Shown: piece after piece, positions 49,113 through 60,186 of the stretch
Numbering within the stretch: position 1 is the stretch's first letter
Layout of the letters: the number at the start of each line of letters is the position of its first letter
Assembly: GCF_947179515.1 (NCBI RefSeq)
Contig: NC_067487.1
Location: 46,574,514 to 46,638,513 of the forward strand
Length of the DNA: 64,000 bases
From: Apodemus sylvaticus
Taxonomy: Eukaryota > Chordata > Mammalia > Rodentia > Muridae
Reading direction: 5' to 3'
Notes under the pieces: model-generated
The model's database searches: none
What the model saw: the letters and a program-made list of their open reading frames with translations, nothing else
Told to the model about the DNA's origin: nothing
Position numbers and translations under genes: made by a program

Positions 49113-49448
49113 CTTGCTTCCTCCCCTTAGTGTATAACCCACCAGCTCTGTGCAAAAAGGAATCCGGAAAATGGAACAAGCCATGTAACGAACCAATGGG
49201 AGCAAGGCACCAGGAATACTCTATACGTGGACAATACCCAAAACTGTATCCATCCACTGGACAAGCACTTCTTGAGTCCGGTGCACTCCTGAGCAGCAGA
49301 GACAGAGCTGAGAACCAAGCAAAGAGAGACAGTCCTCTCTTTGGGCTACAAGAATGTACTTCTCACTGGGCACCTTCCATTTGCACATCTGAAGCCAAGG
49401 CTGTTTTTCTTTGCTCCAAACAATCCCACCTACAGGTCCCTGCAAGTG

Positions 49449-49835
49449 TTAGTTAGTGGTTTGTTAACTTGACACAAGCTAGGGTCATCTGGGAAAAGGA
49501 AACCTCACTTGAGAAAATGCCTCCTTAAGACTGCCCTGCACATAGGCCAGTGAAAGATTTTCTAGAGGAATGATTGGCATGGGAAGGCCTAGCCCACTGC
49601 AGACAGGGTAAGGCCTGGACAGGTGGTAAGAAAGCAGGCTGAGCAAATCACGGGAAGCAAGTCAGTAAGCAGCATTCCTCCCTCAGTTCCAGGCTCCAAG
49701 GGCCTGCCTTGAGTTCCTGTCAGACTTCTCTCAACTATGAACTGTGATCTGGAAATGTAAGCTAAATAAACCCTTTCTTCCCCAGACTGCTTTATGGTCA
49801 TGGTATTTATTACAGTAATAAAAAGCAAAGCAGAA
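49449..49835 (+). mobile_element. MaLR-like LTR (MT-type?)
   Basis: 'gttaacttgacacaagctag', 'gagaaaatgcctccttaag', 'gaaagcaggctgagc', 'gctaaataaaccctttcttc' with AATAAA at 49765-49770. This line is abundant in mouse. The polyadenylation signal and weak TATA region give it LTR structure. Subfamily from memory only. Confidence 0.72.
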
Positions 49836-49880
49836 GACTGTCTCACTTAGCTTATTCATTTTTTTTCCTGGCCATTAAGT

Positions 49881-50028
49881 GTTTTGAGAAAGGGTGTTCT
49901 ATATAACCCACATGCTAACAGTGAATTCTCTATGTAGCCCAGACTGGCCTCAAATTCACCATACTCCTGCCTCCCTCTACCTCTCCAATTCCAGGATTTT
50001 ACAAGTAGGCACCATTGTGTACAGCCTG
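49881..50028 (-). mobile_element. B1-family SINE, diverged
   Basis: 'ttttgagaaagggtgttc', 'atgtagcccagactggcctc', 'atactcctgcctccctc', 'ggcaccattgtgtacagcc'. Confidence 0.8.
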
Positions 50029-51129
50029 ACCAGTAACACTCAAGTCTCACGAACTCTAACCTCACCTTCATTTCTACCTCAACCAACTTTTTCAGAATAG
50101 CACCACCAGAGATCTTATCGCTGAGTATGCAGAATGTCTTTCTTTCATTCCCTCCAATATTTGCTTAAGAAAGCTCATCATCCCCTCTCTAGATTGTTAC
50201 AAGAACCCTCGGAAGGCTTTAGGTTTCCTTTCTGAACCTGCTAAAGATGTGAACCTATTGTAGTGATGTTTATCAAGAAAGTATCAATGAAACAAAAAGG
50301 CTTTTTTTTAAATAGTCACAACTGTTTACAAGTTTACACACCTCTTCCACACGCCTAGATACATCAGCAGTAAGGGACGTATTTTAAAGCCTCATCCACC
50401 ATACCCTACAAACAGCAAACCCATGAAAGACACCATGAAACTTATTGCTTTATCTTGCAGAACTGGAAGATGGAATGAACTTACAAGAAAATCTTGTGAC
50501 ATGCTAAGTCACCTGCCACCAGAAGCAGCAGCAAGAGAAGATAATTCAAAAGCAAACTTGTTATGTCATTTACAAAATACACAAAATAATAATAATAACA
50601 ACAACAACAACAACAATAATGGGACTCATTTTCAGATAGGTTCTTTGTGGACACAAGGTACAAAGAACTAGGCCATTGTATCCTACCACTTTCAAACCTA
50701 CAATCAGAATGAATCTTCTAAACTACAGGCAATTGCCTTGAATCTAAGTCTGGAACTACTCAAACTCACTGAGGCCATTTTGATTCCAGTTTCCTTCCAA
50801 GCAAAAGAAAGTGTTTGCTGCCCTCAACAATATATTGAGAAAGAGGCTCCCAATGGCATCCAGTCAGTAGAGACATGCAATGGTGCATCTACTCATGCTT
50901 TCAGTTATCCCTCATGGTGCATCCCGGAGTCACATGGGCAACTGGAGTCACATGGGCATCTATCTATAAGGGACCCAGAAAATCCTCTCTCCACCCTAAA
51001 CAAGAGATTTATTACTCCGTCAAAACAAGTGCTAGCACAATGTGCCAGGGAGGCAGAGACATGGGGGGAGGGGAAGAAAAGAGCTTGGATGGAACCTGCT
51101 CTTCCTCTCACCACAAAGGATCCTATAGC
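50029..51129. other. Unassigned stretch with small repeats
   Basis: Holds AAT/AAC triplets at 50587-50620 and an 18-bp tandem duplication at 50926-50961. The 143-residue frame at 50738-51169 is not identifiable. Confidence 0.45.
50926..50961. repeat. 18-bp tandem duplication
   Basis: ggagtcacatgggca plus act, then plus tct; one mismatch. Confidence 0.95.
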
Positions 51130-51180
51130 CAGTCATTTATTAAGCACCTACTGCATGCCAGAGACTTAATTAAGCTCTAC
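51130..51180 (-). mobile_element. L2/MIR 3'-end scrap
   Basis: 'catttattaagcacctactg' and 'catgccagagac' are the reverse of the L2/MIR 3' line. Confidence 0.5.
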
Positions 51181-51292
51181 TGTGTGAAACAAGTGCAGTC
51201 TCTTTCAGATTCACTTTTGTACTGTGTGAATAAATGTGAATCATATTAACCAAAGACAAAATCATCTCATTACCTTTTCTGTATACATGACT

Positions 51293-51365
51293 GTCCTGGT
51301 TAGTGTTCTGTCAACTTGACACAAGCTAGACTCATTTGGGAAGAGGAAAACTCAACTAAGAAAAT
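51293..51365 (+). mobile_element. MaLR-like LTR, 5' piece
   Basis: 'gtcctggttagtgttctgtc', 'aacttgacacaagctagac', ending 'ctaagaaaatg'. The remainder lies beyond the L1 at 51827. Confidence 0.7.
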
Positions 51366-51826
51366 GTTTCAGCTGATCAACTGGTCTACCAACCAGGCCT
51401 AGATCCAGGGCCTTGAGTTGGCCAACTCTAAAATCTACCTCGTCTGTGATCCTCATCTTTGGTCCTGTAGATTCAAAGCTGCAGGATCTCCATGACACAC
51501 AGCAGCAAGAGGATATCCAAGAAAATCCAAACTGAGGATCTAATATTGATAGAGGAGCAAAAGCCAGGGGCCTTGAACCAGACCAGAGACTCATTGCAGT
51601 GAACCTTTGCAAGTAAAAATGTGTGCACAAAAGGGTGTACTGTGGGACACACTGCAGCTTCCACAATGAGATGTTTTCTATGCTTTATTTTGTTTATTTT
51701 TGTTTTGTTTTTATTTTGGGGGGGTGTGGAGGTTGCAAAAGTGGGGAGTGGATACAAAGGGATGGGGAGATAAGTGGGGTGGGGTGCATGATGTGAGATT
51801 CGCAAAGAATGAACCAAAAGTTAAAG
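51366..51826 (+). mobile_element. Rodent L1 3'UTR inserted in an LTR
   Basis: 'aaactgaggatctaatattg', 'gccttgaaccagaccagag', 'gaacctttgcaagtaaaaa', a T/G-rich run with seven G, 'gggtgcatgatgtgagattc', 'gcaaagaatgaaccaaaag' and 'ttaaag'. This matches the 3' end of old mouse L1s. There is no ORF2. Confidence 0.75.
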
Positions 51827-52115
51827 ACAAGCCTGTGGAGCATTTTCTTGATTCATGATTGATGTGGGAGGGTCCAGTTGAACGTGGGCGGTGCCATTTC
51901 CTGCAGGTGGTCCTGGGCTGTATAAGGAGGCAGGCTGAGCGAGCCACCAAGAGCAAGGCAAGCAGCAGCATCCTCTAAGGCTCTGCTTCAGCTCCTGCCT
52001 CTAAGTTCCTGCCCTGACTACCTCTGATGACAGACTGTGACATGGAATTGGGAACTTCCTCCCCAAGTTGCTTTGGTTATTGGGTTTTATCCCAGGATTA
52101 GAAAAATCTAAAACA
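51827..52115 (+). mobile_element. MaLR-like LTR, 3' piece
   Basis: 'caagcctgtggagcattttc', 'gattgatgtgggagggtcc', TATA-like 'ctgtataaggaggcaggc', 'ttcctgccctgactacc'. The AATAAA seen in sister copies is missing here. Confidence 0.72.
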
Positions 52116-52316
52116 GAAATTATATTGACCTACTATTAGTTTTGCTTCAAACCTAAAATGTAATTTTTGTTCCCAAACTATGGTTATGAATAAAATATTT
52201 CCTGTCCTTTAACCATTTTTTACATAATTCTTAGACAGTGAAAGAAAAAATTACTCTATCAAGGGGAGAGTATTGGTCCTGAAGACCAAAGATTTTAACA
52301 AGAAAACAAAGCCAAC

Positions 52317-52650
52317 TGATGCAGTTTGGATGTGAAATGTCACACAGAGGCCCACGTTTGTCTCCAGCTGGTAGTGCTACCTGGAAAGGTTGCAGAACCT
52401 TTAGCAGGTGGAGTCTTGCTAGAGAAAGGTGGTCACCGGGGACAGGCTACACAGCTTTTAAGCCAGCCCCTCTTCCTATTCAGTCTCTGCTTGACGAGTG
52501 TGGATGCAATGGTCCATGCACTTCCTCTCCGCCGACTGTCTTGCCTGCCATGATGCCCTGTATCCCCTCAAACTGCAAACCAAGTAAATCCTTTCTCCTG
52601 TAAGCTGCTTTTGCCATTCAACGCTATCGTGGCACGATACCAACCGTTAA
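52317..52650 (+). mobile_element. MaLR LTR (ORR1/MT-like)
   Basis: 'gtttggatgtgaaatgtcac', 'ccagctggtagtgctacc', 'ggttgcagaacctttagc', 'ctgtatcccctcaaactgc', degenerate signal AGTAAA in 'aaaccaagtaaatcc'. Matches the TG(T)T..GGTTTG-type MaLR LTR head and tail. Confidence 0.78.
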
Positions 52651-52817
52651 GGAAAAGAAACGACATAAAAATGCATATTTCTAGAATGGACACTTGAGGC
52701 TAAGAATTAAGGGCGATCATGTCAGTTAGGTTGAAAAGTTCAAAGTATTTTAAGTTCCTATGTTAAACAGAATTTTTTTTTAATCAAGAGCCTCTTCTAC
52801 CCAAGCACACAACTGAA

Positions 52818-52862
52818 ACACACACACACACACACACACATATATACACATATATACACATA
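52818..52862. repeat. (CA)n(TATACACA)n
   Basis: CA run followed by TATACACA units. Confidence 0.95.
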
Positions 52863-53235
52863 AACTTCAGGATCCCTTTATTAATGATGATAATGGTGAT
52901 AATCCTAATGTTTACTAGCCAAGTCTCCTATTCCTTTTCTGTTGTGCCTTTTAAAAATATCCAGCTAAGGGGTAAGAAATGTTTCGTTACTATAGAATAG
53001 AATTCCATCTCCATAGCTACAGTTAGAACCATTATGTCGCATTGTGCCATTAACCCTTGAAAGGGAAAGCAGCAGGAGGGGTAATGAACAGCACAAAGGA
53101 CCAGAGCCTTGAGAAAACTGAATGTGAATGCAGCTGCCTACCCAGAAAAGCCACTCAGGAAAGGAGTCACACTGCGACCCACCAAGGGAAAAATATTCCC
53201 TAATGATATGGCTCAGCAAGCCACGCTAGCCTTAT

Positions 53236-53551
53236 GCTAGGGTTTGACTGTCCCCTCCCAAATTCACACAGAAGCGTCACTGCAGGTGTAGTTGGGAGGT
53301 GTGGCTCTACAAGGTGATTAGGTTATGAGGCAGCATCCCCAGGATAGAGTTTCCATAGGAAGGGACTCTGTCTTTGTTATAAAAGTGACCTCTTTTCAGT
53401 GGCTTTTATCTGCTATCACTATTTCCAAATGATCCCTTCCCACCATGTTCCAATGCAGCTAGGTCCCCATGAAGACCTCAACATGGGGTCTCATAGCTTC
53501 CAGACTGAGAGTGACTGATTCATTATCTTTCTATAAAGAAACAGTAACACT
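53236..53551 (+). mobile_element. MLT1-like LTR
   Basis: 'gctagggtttgactgtcccc', 'tcccaaattcacacag', 'gttgggaggtgtggctc', 'ggtgattaggttatgagg', 'agcttccagactgagag'. An ancient MaLR LTR; the B2 at 53552 abuts its 3' end. Confidence 0.72.
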
Positions 53552-53720
53552 GGGGCTGGAGAGATGGCTCAGTGGTTAAGAGCACTGACTGATCTTCCAA
53601 AGGTCCTGAGTTCAAATCCCAGCAACCACATGGTGGCTCATGACCATCTGTAATAGGATCTACTTACTCACTCTTCTGGGGTATCTGAAGACATCTCTAA
53701 AGACATATGCAAAGATAATG
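53552..53720 (+). mobile_element. B2 SINE
   Basis: ggggctggagagatggctca head, full promoter and 'gcaaccacatggtggctc'. The tail is degraded. Confidence 0.95.
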
Positions 53721-54269
53721 AAACAGATTATATAGTGAATGCATAAGGTATACTACGGATTAACATAATACAATTCACGAGTTTTGGACAAAAACAGAAT
53801 TCAGATTTATGAATTTGAGGAAAGACAACCATCAATAATAAAATAAACTTTGAGTATCACATACTTGATGAGAAGCAGTACAAACAGAATGTCATTTGCA
53901 GTGCTATTGTCTAAAATTTCCAATACGAGTCAAAGTAGGAAGAAGCTACCAGATAAATCTTAACTGAAAGATTTCTTTCAAAAGAGATAGGGTGGCCTTC
54001 AGAAAGTATCAAGAAATATTACCAAAAAAAAAAAATGTTCAAAATCATTCCAGATTAAATTTACATCCACTTCAAATGCCAACCATCTGGAAAGTGATCA
54101 AGTATCTGACTTAAACATTCAGAACCCAGCACATAGCAAGCTAAATCCTGTGCCAAATTAGATTTCCAACATGTCATTCCGTGCTATGTCCCTGTACCCT
54201 CTCTAAAATGAAAATACTAGCAGTTCCTGCTGTAACTGGGATCCTTTAAATCTGTGTTTGTTTCCTAGG
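53721..54269. other. Unassigned non-coding stretch
   Basis: AT-rich; nothing recognised. Confidence 0.4.
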
Positions 54270-54470
54270 TTGTGGTGTAACCAGTTCTGGCCTGTGCCTA
54301 CTCCTACCATATGATATGCTAGCTACCTCCTCACAAGCCAAAAGCAACAAAACCAACCAGGCACTGGAGGACTGGAGATCTCCAAACTGGGAGCCAAAGT
54401 AACCAACCACTGTCTTTTCATAAATTGATGGTCTCCAGTATTTGTCAGTAATGGGAAGCCAGCACCAGCA
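54270..54470 (+). mobile_element. ORR1-like MaLR LTR, 3' part
   Basis: 'cacaagccaaaagcaacaaa', 'ccaaactgggagccaaag', 'aaattgatggtctccagta', 'tttgtcagtaatgggaagcc' parallel the ORR1 LTR end. Confidence 0.6.
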
Positions 54471-54831
54471 CAGTTCCCAATTTACAGGATCTCAGTTTAA
54501 TGATTTTTAGACTTTACAGTGCTATAAGTCCGGGAAAAACCATACTTCGAATGTTGGTCCTGGCCCAGTAGTGTGCTGTAAAGCCCTCCTCTGGAGAAGC
54601 TGAGTGCTGACCATGAGCCACAGCTCCCAGTCAGGTAAACATGAGTGAATTAACTGACCCTCTGCAGCACACACAACACGTTGTGTTGCTAAGCAGTGAC
54701 AGTGGATGAGCACAGTTATTCCAGTTTGACTTGTCATGAGTTTTTCAATATATAAAAGCATCATGGGTTAAGGAGCATCAGTAGGACCTTCTTTAGGAAA
54801 AAAAAAATCTATAAGTCAATCAACTGTTCAT
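54471..54831. other. Unassigned non-coding stretch
   Basis: No recognised element. Confidence 0.4.
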
Positions 54832-54880
54832 CTAGCACTAGGGAGGCAGAGGCAGGCAGATCTCTGGAGTTTGAGATGGA
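54832..54880 (+). mobile_element. B1 SINE fragment
   Basis: 'tctagcactagggaggcag', 'aggcaggcagatctctgg', 'agtttgagatgg'. Confidence 0.7.
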
Positions 54881-54938
54881 CATGATCTCTATACCAATTT
54901 CCATTTCTATAGCTAGCTATAGGTTGGCTATAGGAACT

Positions 54939-55027
54939 GAAGGGGGGGGGGGAGACAGTGAGGTGGGAAGAGGGGAGGAAGGAGAAGAGGGGGAGAAGGA
55001 GGAGGGAAGGAGAAGAAGAAAGGAGGT
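54939..55027. repeat. Polypurine G/GGA-rich tract
   Basis: Starts with about 13 G, then GGGAGAA/GGAGAA units. Only a few pyrimidines interrupt 89 bp. Confidence 0.9.
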
Positions 55028-55491
55028 GTCAGCCTTTGCAGCTATGGTGGTGATGAAGTGGTGGAGACACTGAAAACAGAGCAGCATGGCTGCTTTCCTC
55101 ACTAAGATGATAAGACACTGAGGCCCGGGCTAGAAAAAGCTCACTAAACAGTTCCGAGGCTGTGACAGAAGTAATCTGCCTGGCCGAAGCTCTTTAGTGC
55201 AAATGAGGCACGTGGGTACGTTCTTTGGCACAAAATGGTACTGTGAGCACTGGGGGATTGACAGAGAGGAGAGGAAATGGAACCACAGAGCCCAACCTTG
55301 AGAAGTGACTATATCGAGGTGAAGGCTAGCCCACTCCTGCGCAGGCAGCGAGGGGGGCTGTGTAGAGGGAGGGGCCAGCTGCAGGGCAAGTCAGGCAGTG
55401 CAGTGAGCCTGGCTGTGCAGCCTCACACGGACAGAAGCACAGGGCATGAGCAAGAGTAAGGGCAGGAAAATGGCGTCTTTCTGGGGGTGCA
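55028..55491. other. Unassigned non-coding stretch
   Basis: No recognised element. Confidence 0.4.
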
Positions 55492-55900
55492 CTGGCTAAT
55501 CTTACATCAATCTGGCACACAAAACTAATGTTACCTAAAAGGAGGTTACCTCACTATAGAGAATGCTTCCATGAGATCCACCCATAAGATTTTGTCTAAA
55601 TTAGTGGTCAGTGGGGAGGGGGACACCCAGCCCATTGTGGATTGTGCCATCTAGGCTGGTGGCCCTGGGATCTATAAAAAAGCAGTCCGAGCAAGTCATG
55701 GGAAGCAAGCCAGGGGAAGCAAGCCAGCAAGCAGCAAGCCTCCATGGCCTCTGCCTCCAGGATTCTTCCCTGTGTGAGTTCCTGTCCCCGACTTCCTTTG
55801 GTGATGAACAGCAATGTGAAAGTGTAAGCTGAATAAACCCTTTCCTCCCCAACTTCCTTTTTTGGTCATGGTGTTTGGCAGAAGCAATAAAAACACAAAG
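55492..55900 (+). mobile_element. MaLR-like LTR with intact TATA and AATAAA
   Basis: Best-preserved copy of the group: 'gggatctataaaaaagc' (TATA 55673-55681), 'gagcaagtcatgggaagc' with a local GGGAAGCAAGCCA duplication, and 'gctgaataaaccctttcc' (AATAAA 55832-55837). The 160-bp TATA-to-signal distance is as expected for an LTR. Confidence 0.75.
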
Positions 55901-55960
55901 GGACTCATGGGAAGGACCACCAGGGAGAACTGCATAAAGAAGTCTTGAAAGTAACAAGAA

Positions 55961-56136
55961 GGGCTGGAGAGATGGCTCAGTAGTTAAGAGCACTGACTGT
56001 TCTTCTGAAGGTCCTGAGTTCAAATCCCAGCAACCACATGGTGGCTCACAACCATCTGTAATGTAATCTGACGCCCTCTTCTGGTGCATCTGAAGGCAGC
56101 TACAGTGTACTTAGATATAACAATAAATAAATCTTT
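55961..56136 (+). mobile_element. B2 SINE
   Basis: Near-consensus B2, from gggctggagagatggctcag to 'caataaataaatcttt'. It contains cgccctcttctggtg, the CTCF-related B2 segment. Confidence 0.96.
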
Positions 56137-56243
56137 AAAGAAAGGAAGGAAGGAAGGAAGAAAGGAAGGAAGGAAGGAAGGAAGGAAGGAAGGAAGGAAG
56201 GAAGGAAGGAAGGAAGGAAGAAAGAAAGAAAGAAAGAAAGAAA
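56137..56243. repeat. (GGAA)n(GAAA)n from a B2 tail
   Basis: About 107 bp of GGAA then GAAA units starting exactly at the B2 A-tail. Confidence 0.96.
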
Positions 56244-56658
56244 ATCAATGAATCTGCATTCCCCAGGTTAAAACACCCAAACCAAAGAGATTTTTTTTCT
56301 TATTCTTAACTGAGATGCAATTTCAAAAGATAATCTTAGGCACTCTCATAAACCACATGCATCCCACAGTGTAACTGTTTGACTATATTCCATGCTGTGA
56401 CTATTTACTACCTAATTAGGAATGAGGGCAGCTCTTCGTAGATTCATTAAACCTAAAACTTTAATTCACCTTCCAGGAAAGTCAAAGACATTAGTCAGAT
56501 TCCTCTTCTACTTGAGAACATTATTTTATTACAAGTTAAAAAAGAAATCAATATAAAGTGTCATTTTCTAGGTTTCAAAACACGTAACCTTGTCTTACAC
56601 TCATCAGAATTGACAGAAACAACTCAAACTACATATGTTAATCTTTCTATGGCAAATA
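56244..56658. other. Unassigned non-coding stretch
   Basis: No recognised element. Confidence 0.4.
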
Positions 56659-56750
56659 CATATACACACAGACACACACACACAAACAGATACACATACA
56701 TACAGACAGACAGAGACAGACAGACACAAAGACACAGACACACACACAAG
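56659..56750. repeat. CA/CAGA-rich tract
   Basis: CA units mixed with CAGA and CATA. Confidence 0.93.
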
Positions 56751-56751
56751 G

Positions 56752-57045
56752 TCGAACTGTGAACTGTCCCCATGTCCTGACAAGCACCTGCGTTTGAACA
56801 CTCAGTCCTGATGGGTGGTGCTGTGAAGCTGAGGACTTGTGAAACCTTTAGGAGGTGGGTCAGTGTGGACAGACCTCAGTGCTAGCTACAGCACTGTCCC
56901 GAGTCAGGTCCCATCTCTGCCTCACTTTACCTTGAAGCGTTTCCTTCCTTTGTCATGACCACAGACACCTCAGCATCCCGCACAGTTCGGTCTATGTGCA
57001 TGCCGGAGTCTCAAGCATTACCTTAGTAAACAGCTGGACTCAATA
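56752..57045 (+). mobile_element. MaLR LTR (ORR1/MT-like)
   Basis: 'gtttgaacactcagtcctga', 'gggtggtgctgtgaagctg', 'gtgaaacctttaggaggtgg', 'cattaccttagtaaacag'. The 5' end is replaced by the CA tract. Confidence 0.68.
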
Positions 57046-57321
57046 CTAGTCCCCCCACCCCCACACCACCCCCGACTGCAGTCAGCCATTCAATATGCTC
57101 TGAACACACTGCTAATGCCTGTGTCTGCAGAGCCCGTGTGCAGGACTCAGAGTCCACATGACAAATTCTGAACCTTGGTGCAATGATGACAATGACATTC
57201 CAATCCTAGGTCTACGCTGGCCTCTCCTCCAGGACAGACTGCATTGAGATACTCTAAACTTCCCCTCAAAATGTCCACACCCTTCCTTACCCCAAAAACC
57301 TAGGAATTCAGCTATTGTGAT
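57046..57321. other. Unassigned non-coding stretch
   Basis: No recognised element. Confidence 0.35.
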
Positions 57322-57415
57322 TAATGTTTTGTCACTTGATACAGGCTAGGACCATCTTGGAAGAGGGAATCTCAATTGAAAAGCAAAAGAATGCCTCTGT
57401 AAGACCGGCCTATTG
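57322..57415 (+). mobile_element. MaLR-like LTR, 5' piece
   Basis: 'tgtcacttgatacaggctag', 'gaccatcttggaagaggg', 'gaatgcctctgtaagacc'. Broken by a B2. Confidence 0.68.
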
Positions 57416-57594
57416 GGGGCTGGAGAGCTGGCTCAGTGGTTAAGAGCACTTCCAGAGGTCCTCAGTTCAATTCCCAGCAACCACATAATGGCTCACAACC
57501 ATCTGTAATGAGATCTGATGCCCTCTTCTGATGTGTCTGAAGACAGCTGCAGTGTACTCACATACATAAAATAAATTAATTTAAAAAAAAAAAA
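57416..57594 (+). mobile_element. B2 SINE nested in an LTR
   Basis: ggggctggagagctggctca head. About 12 bp is missing around 'agcacttccagagg', with a 12-A tail. An 11-bp target duplication with one mismatch, gac(c/t)ggcctat, lies at 57403-57413 and 57598-57608. Confidence 0.96.
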
Positions 57595-57828
57595 GACGAC
57601 TGGCCTATAGGAAGTCTGTGGTTCTTTTTTTTTTTTTTTAATGATTGATATGGAGGGCCCGGCCCACTGTGAACACTGCCATGTTGGGCAGATAGTCAAG
57701 GGTTGTATAAGAAAGAAGGCTGAGTAAGCCAGGAGAGAGCAAGCTAGTGAGAAGCATTCTTCCATGGCCTCTACTTCAGTTCCAGCCTCCAGGCTCCTGC
57801 TCTGACTTCCTTCAGTAAGAAACCATCA
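57595..57828 (+). mobile_element. MaLR-like LTR, middle piece
   Basis: T-run, 'atgattgatatggagggccc', TATA-like 'gttgtataagaaagaagg', 'ccatggcctctacttcag', 'tgacttccttcagtaag'. It then passes into the CCACCT array. Confidence 0.72.
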
Positions 57829-58205
57829 CCTCCACCTCCACCTCCACCTCCACCTCCTCCTCCTCCTCCACCTCCTCCTCCTCCTCCACCTCCACCTCCT
57901 CCTCCACCTCCTCCTCCACCTCCTCCACCTCCTCCTCCTCCTCCACCTCCACCTCCACCTCCACCTCCTCCACCTCCACCTCCACCTCCTCCACCTCCTC
58001 CTCCACCTCCTCCTCCTCCTCCACCTCCTCCACCTCCACCTCCTCCTCCACCTCCTCCTCCTCCTCCACCTCCACCTCCTCCACCTCCACCTCCTCCTCC
58101 ACCTCCACCTCCACCTCCACCTCCACCTCCACCTCCACCTCCTCCTCCTCCTCCACCTCCACCTCCTCCTCCTCTTCTTCTTCCTCTTCCTCCTCCTCCT
58201 CCTCC
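57826..58205. repeat. 380-bp (CCACCT/CCTCCT)n array
   Basis: Every triplet is CCA or CCT-type over about 60 hexamers. The right end degrades to CTTCTTC. Minus-strand frames (Glu/Val or Arg/Trp repeats) are open only because of the repeat. Confidence 0.98.
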
Positions 58206-58250
58206 CAGAGTCCTTTTTCATTGTAGTGTTTCATCACAGTGACAGAAAGC
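58206..58250 (+). mobile_element. MaLR-like LTR, 3' piece
   Basis: 'gtcctttttcattgtagtg', 'tttcatcacagtgacag' is the expected LTR end, beyond the array. Confidence 0.65.
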
Positions 58251-58261
58251 AAACTCCCATA

Positions 58262-58564
58262 GCTACCTCAAATGCAACAAATGAGATTAAGGATCTTATG
58301 AGCAGTAGTCCTCAATTACGCAGGTAGGCATGATTTAACCACAAGGTTACCTGGGACATGAGAATTAAGGATCTCAAAGTCACAGAAAAGTTTAGAGCAA
58401 GAGCAAAAGTTAGAGGGTTAGCAATGCTGTCAAAGACCACAAGTCAGAGACCTCAGATGGCCACAAAAAGCTCAGGACAGCAGGGAATGCATTCTCCCCT
58501 AGAACCTCCCCACAGAACAGGGCTCTGCTACCTCCTTGAACTTATCCCAGTAAAACTCACTTCA

Positions 58565-58633
<69 letters not shown>

Positions 58634-58712
58634 CCCCCCCCCCAATACAGTTTGTATTGTGTTAAAACAAAAAGGCTGTGGTAATCTGTTACAGCCTAAG
58701 CAGCTAACACTG
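58262..58712 (+). mobile_element. MLT1-like LTR with CT expansion
   Basis: 'ttaaccacaaggttacctgg', 'cattctcccctagaacctcc', 'cagggctctgctacctcc', 'ttgtattgtgttaaaac' and 'ggctgtggtaatctgttac' match the 3' half of the MLT1-type line. A CT tract replaces the segment before it. Confidence 0.62.
58569..58643. repeat. (CT)n plus C-run
   Basis: About 27 CT units, a TTT break, then ten C. Confidence 0.97.
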
Positions 58713-60186
58713 TTCTCATATGACACTATATATATATATTACAATACTGAATGACAAGTCAGCCAAGATTTTATCTGTCCTATCAACTCAGACTGAGAAA
58801 AATCATTTTAACAACTGAGCAAACATTAGTACCATTAGTAAAAACTTACCCGTATCATTTTATTTTAATAAAATAGGCAGCTCTCCCAATCTGCTTCCCG
58901 GAGAAGTCACAAAAATTGAATAATCTCCACCCACTACCAACTGACTCTTCCCCTCAAGTGGAAACTCAGGGTCCTTCCAGACTGTTACTAGTCTGAAGCA
59001 GAAAGCTTTCTTGAGTGGTAAAGCATTATTCAACAGTTCTGCAAAGGCAAACGAGAACTGAAGTCGTTTTTAAATCTCTTCTTTCTAACCAAAACCTATA
59101 ACGTCAGGCACATTTTCCTCCTGTTATTTCTTTCAAAGCTCACTCACCACTTGCCTGAGTTTGAGCTGGCACGGCTGCCTGCAGTGATACGCAAGTATTT
59201 AGCCCAGTGGCTTTGTCTTAAACAGCACAGTTCCTAAGAAGCGCTTGGTCAACCAACACACACACACCACCATCACCACCACCACCACCACCACCTCCTG
59301 CCCCACTCCATCACTTGCACCTGCCCACTGTGAAGGTTTCAAAGGTGGTCACAACTGTACAGGAAGGTCAGAGGCTGAATGTACCATTCCACCCGTACCC
59401 TGCATCTAGCTAGCCTCAGCTAGAACGCAAAGCACTGTCCATCTGGTTCCATGATGGCTGTGGTTCTCAGCTAAGTCTGTTGGCAATTGTAGGGTCCTTG
59501 AAGAGCCCCCATCCCCAAACTCAAGAAGGAAGTCCAAAGCAATGCCTCGTGCACCATTGTGACCAAGTTCATCCACACCTGACCACAGAAAACCAAATCA
59601 CATTATTGAGCCTGGCCACTCTGCATTGCCAGGATCTCATAAAAGCACAGAATCACAATTGTACTGTGAACTTTTGGCCTGAAGTGACTTCCCTTCAGCC
59701 TTCCTGACCAGAACCATATGAATGCTACTTAATACCCCCCAAAAAATGGTCTAGAACCACACAACAGGGTGCCTTTTGTACTAGAAACTCAAAACCTCTT
59801 TGTAATGAATGGCAGCCTCCTGAGCCACACCCACAGGAAGTGAGGACTTATCTCCTGGGGCAGATGCCTGGTGGCAAATACAGTTTTCCTTGGTTTTTGC
59901 AGGTTGTGTTATATGGTCAAACCGCTTCCCCCAGCACTGTTTCTGTTTGTTCTGGTTTTAGGAGTCATTATAAATGGCTGTTAACTATAACTGGTAACTG
60001 TTTGCTGTACCTAAAGGCCTTCCCACCTTCTAAACGGGAGCATCTAGACAATGGTCCATCTCTTCTAAGCATTGGAGAAGTCAGGAGAGGGCACACACAG
60101 GCTGCTGCTGGCCTTGAGTAATGACTCCGTTGAGGATTTCGGTGCTTAAGGCCACAAAGTACATCACCCTTGTACAAGGCATTTAC
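58713..60186. other. Unassigned stretch with CA/CCA triplets
   Basis: Short TA run at about 58729-58740 and CA/CAC repeats at 59252-59297. No gene or known element is seen. Confidence 0.45.
59252..59297. repeat. (CA)n(CAC)n
   Basis: CA units followed by about nine CAC/ATC triplets. Confidence 0.93.

Noticed and set aside
57812..58252. Minus frames of 146 and 131 residues, Glu/Val and Arg/Trp repeats
   Set aside because: Translation of the CCACCT array inside an LTR.
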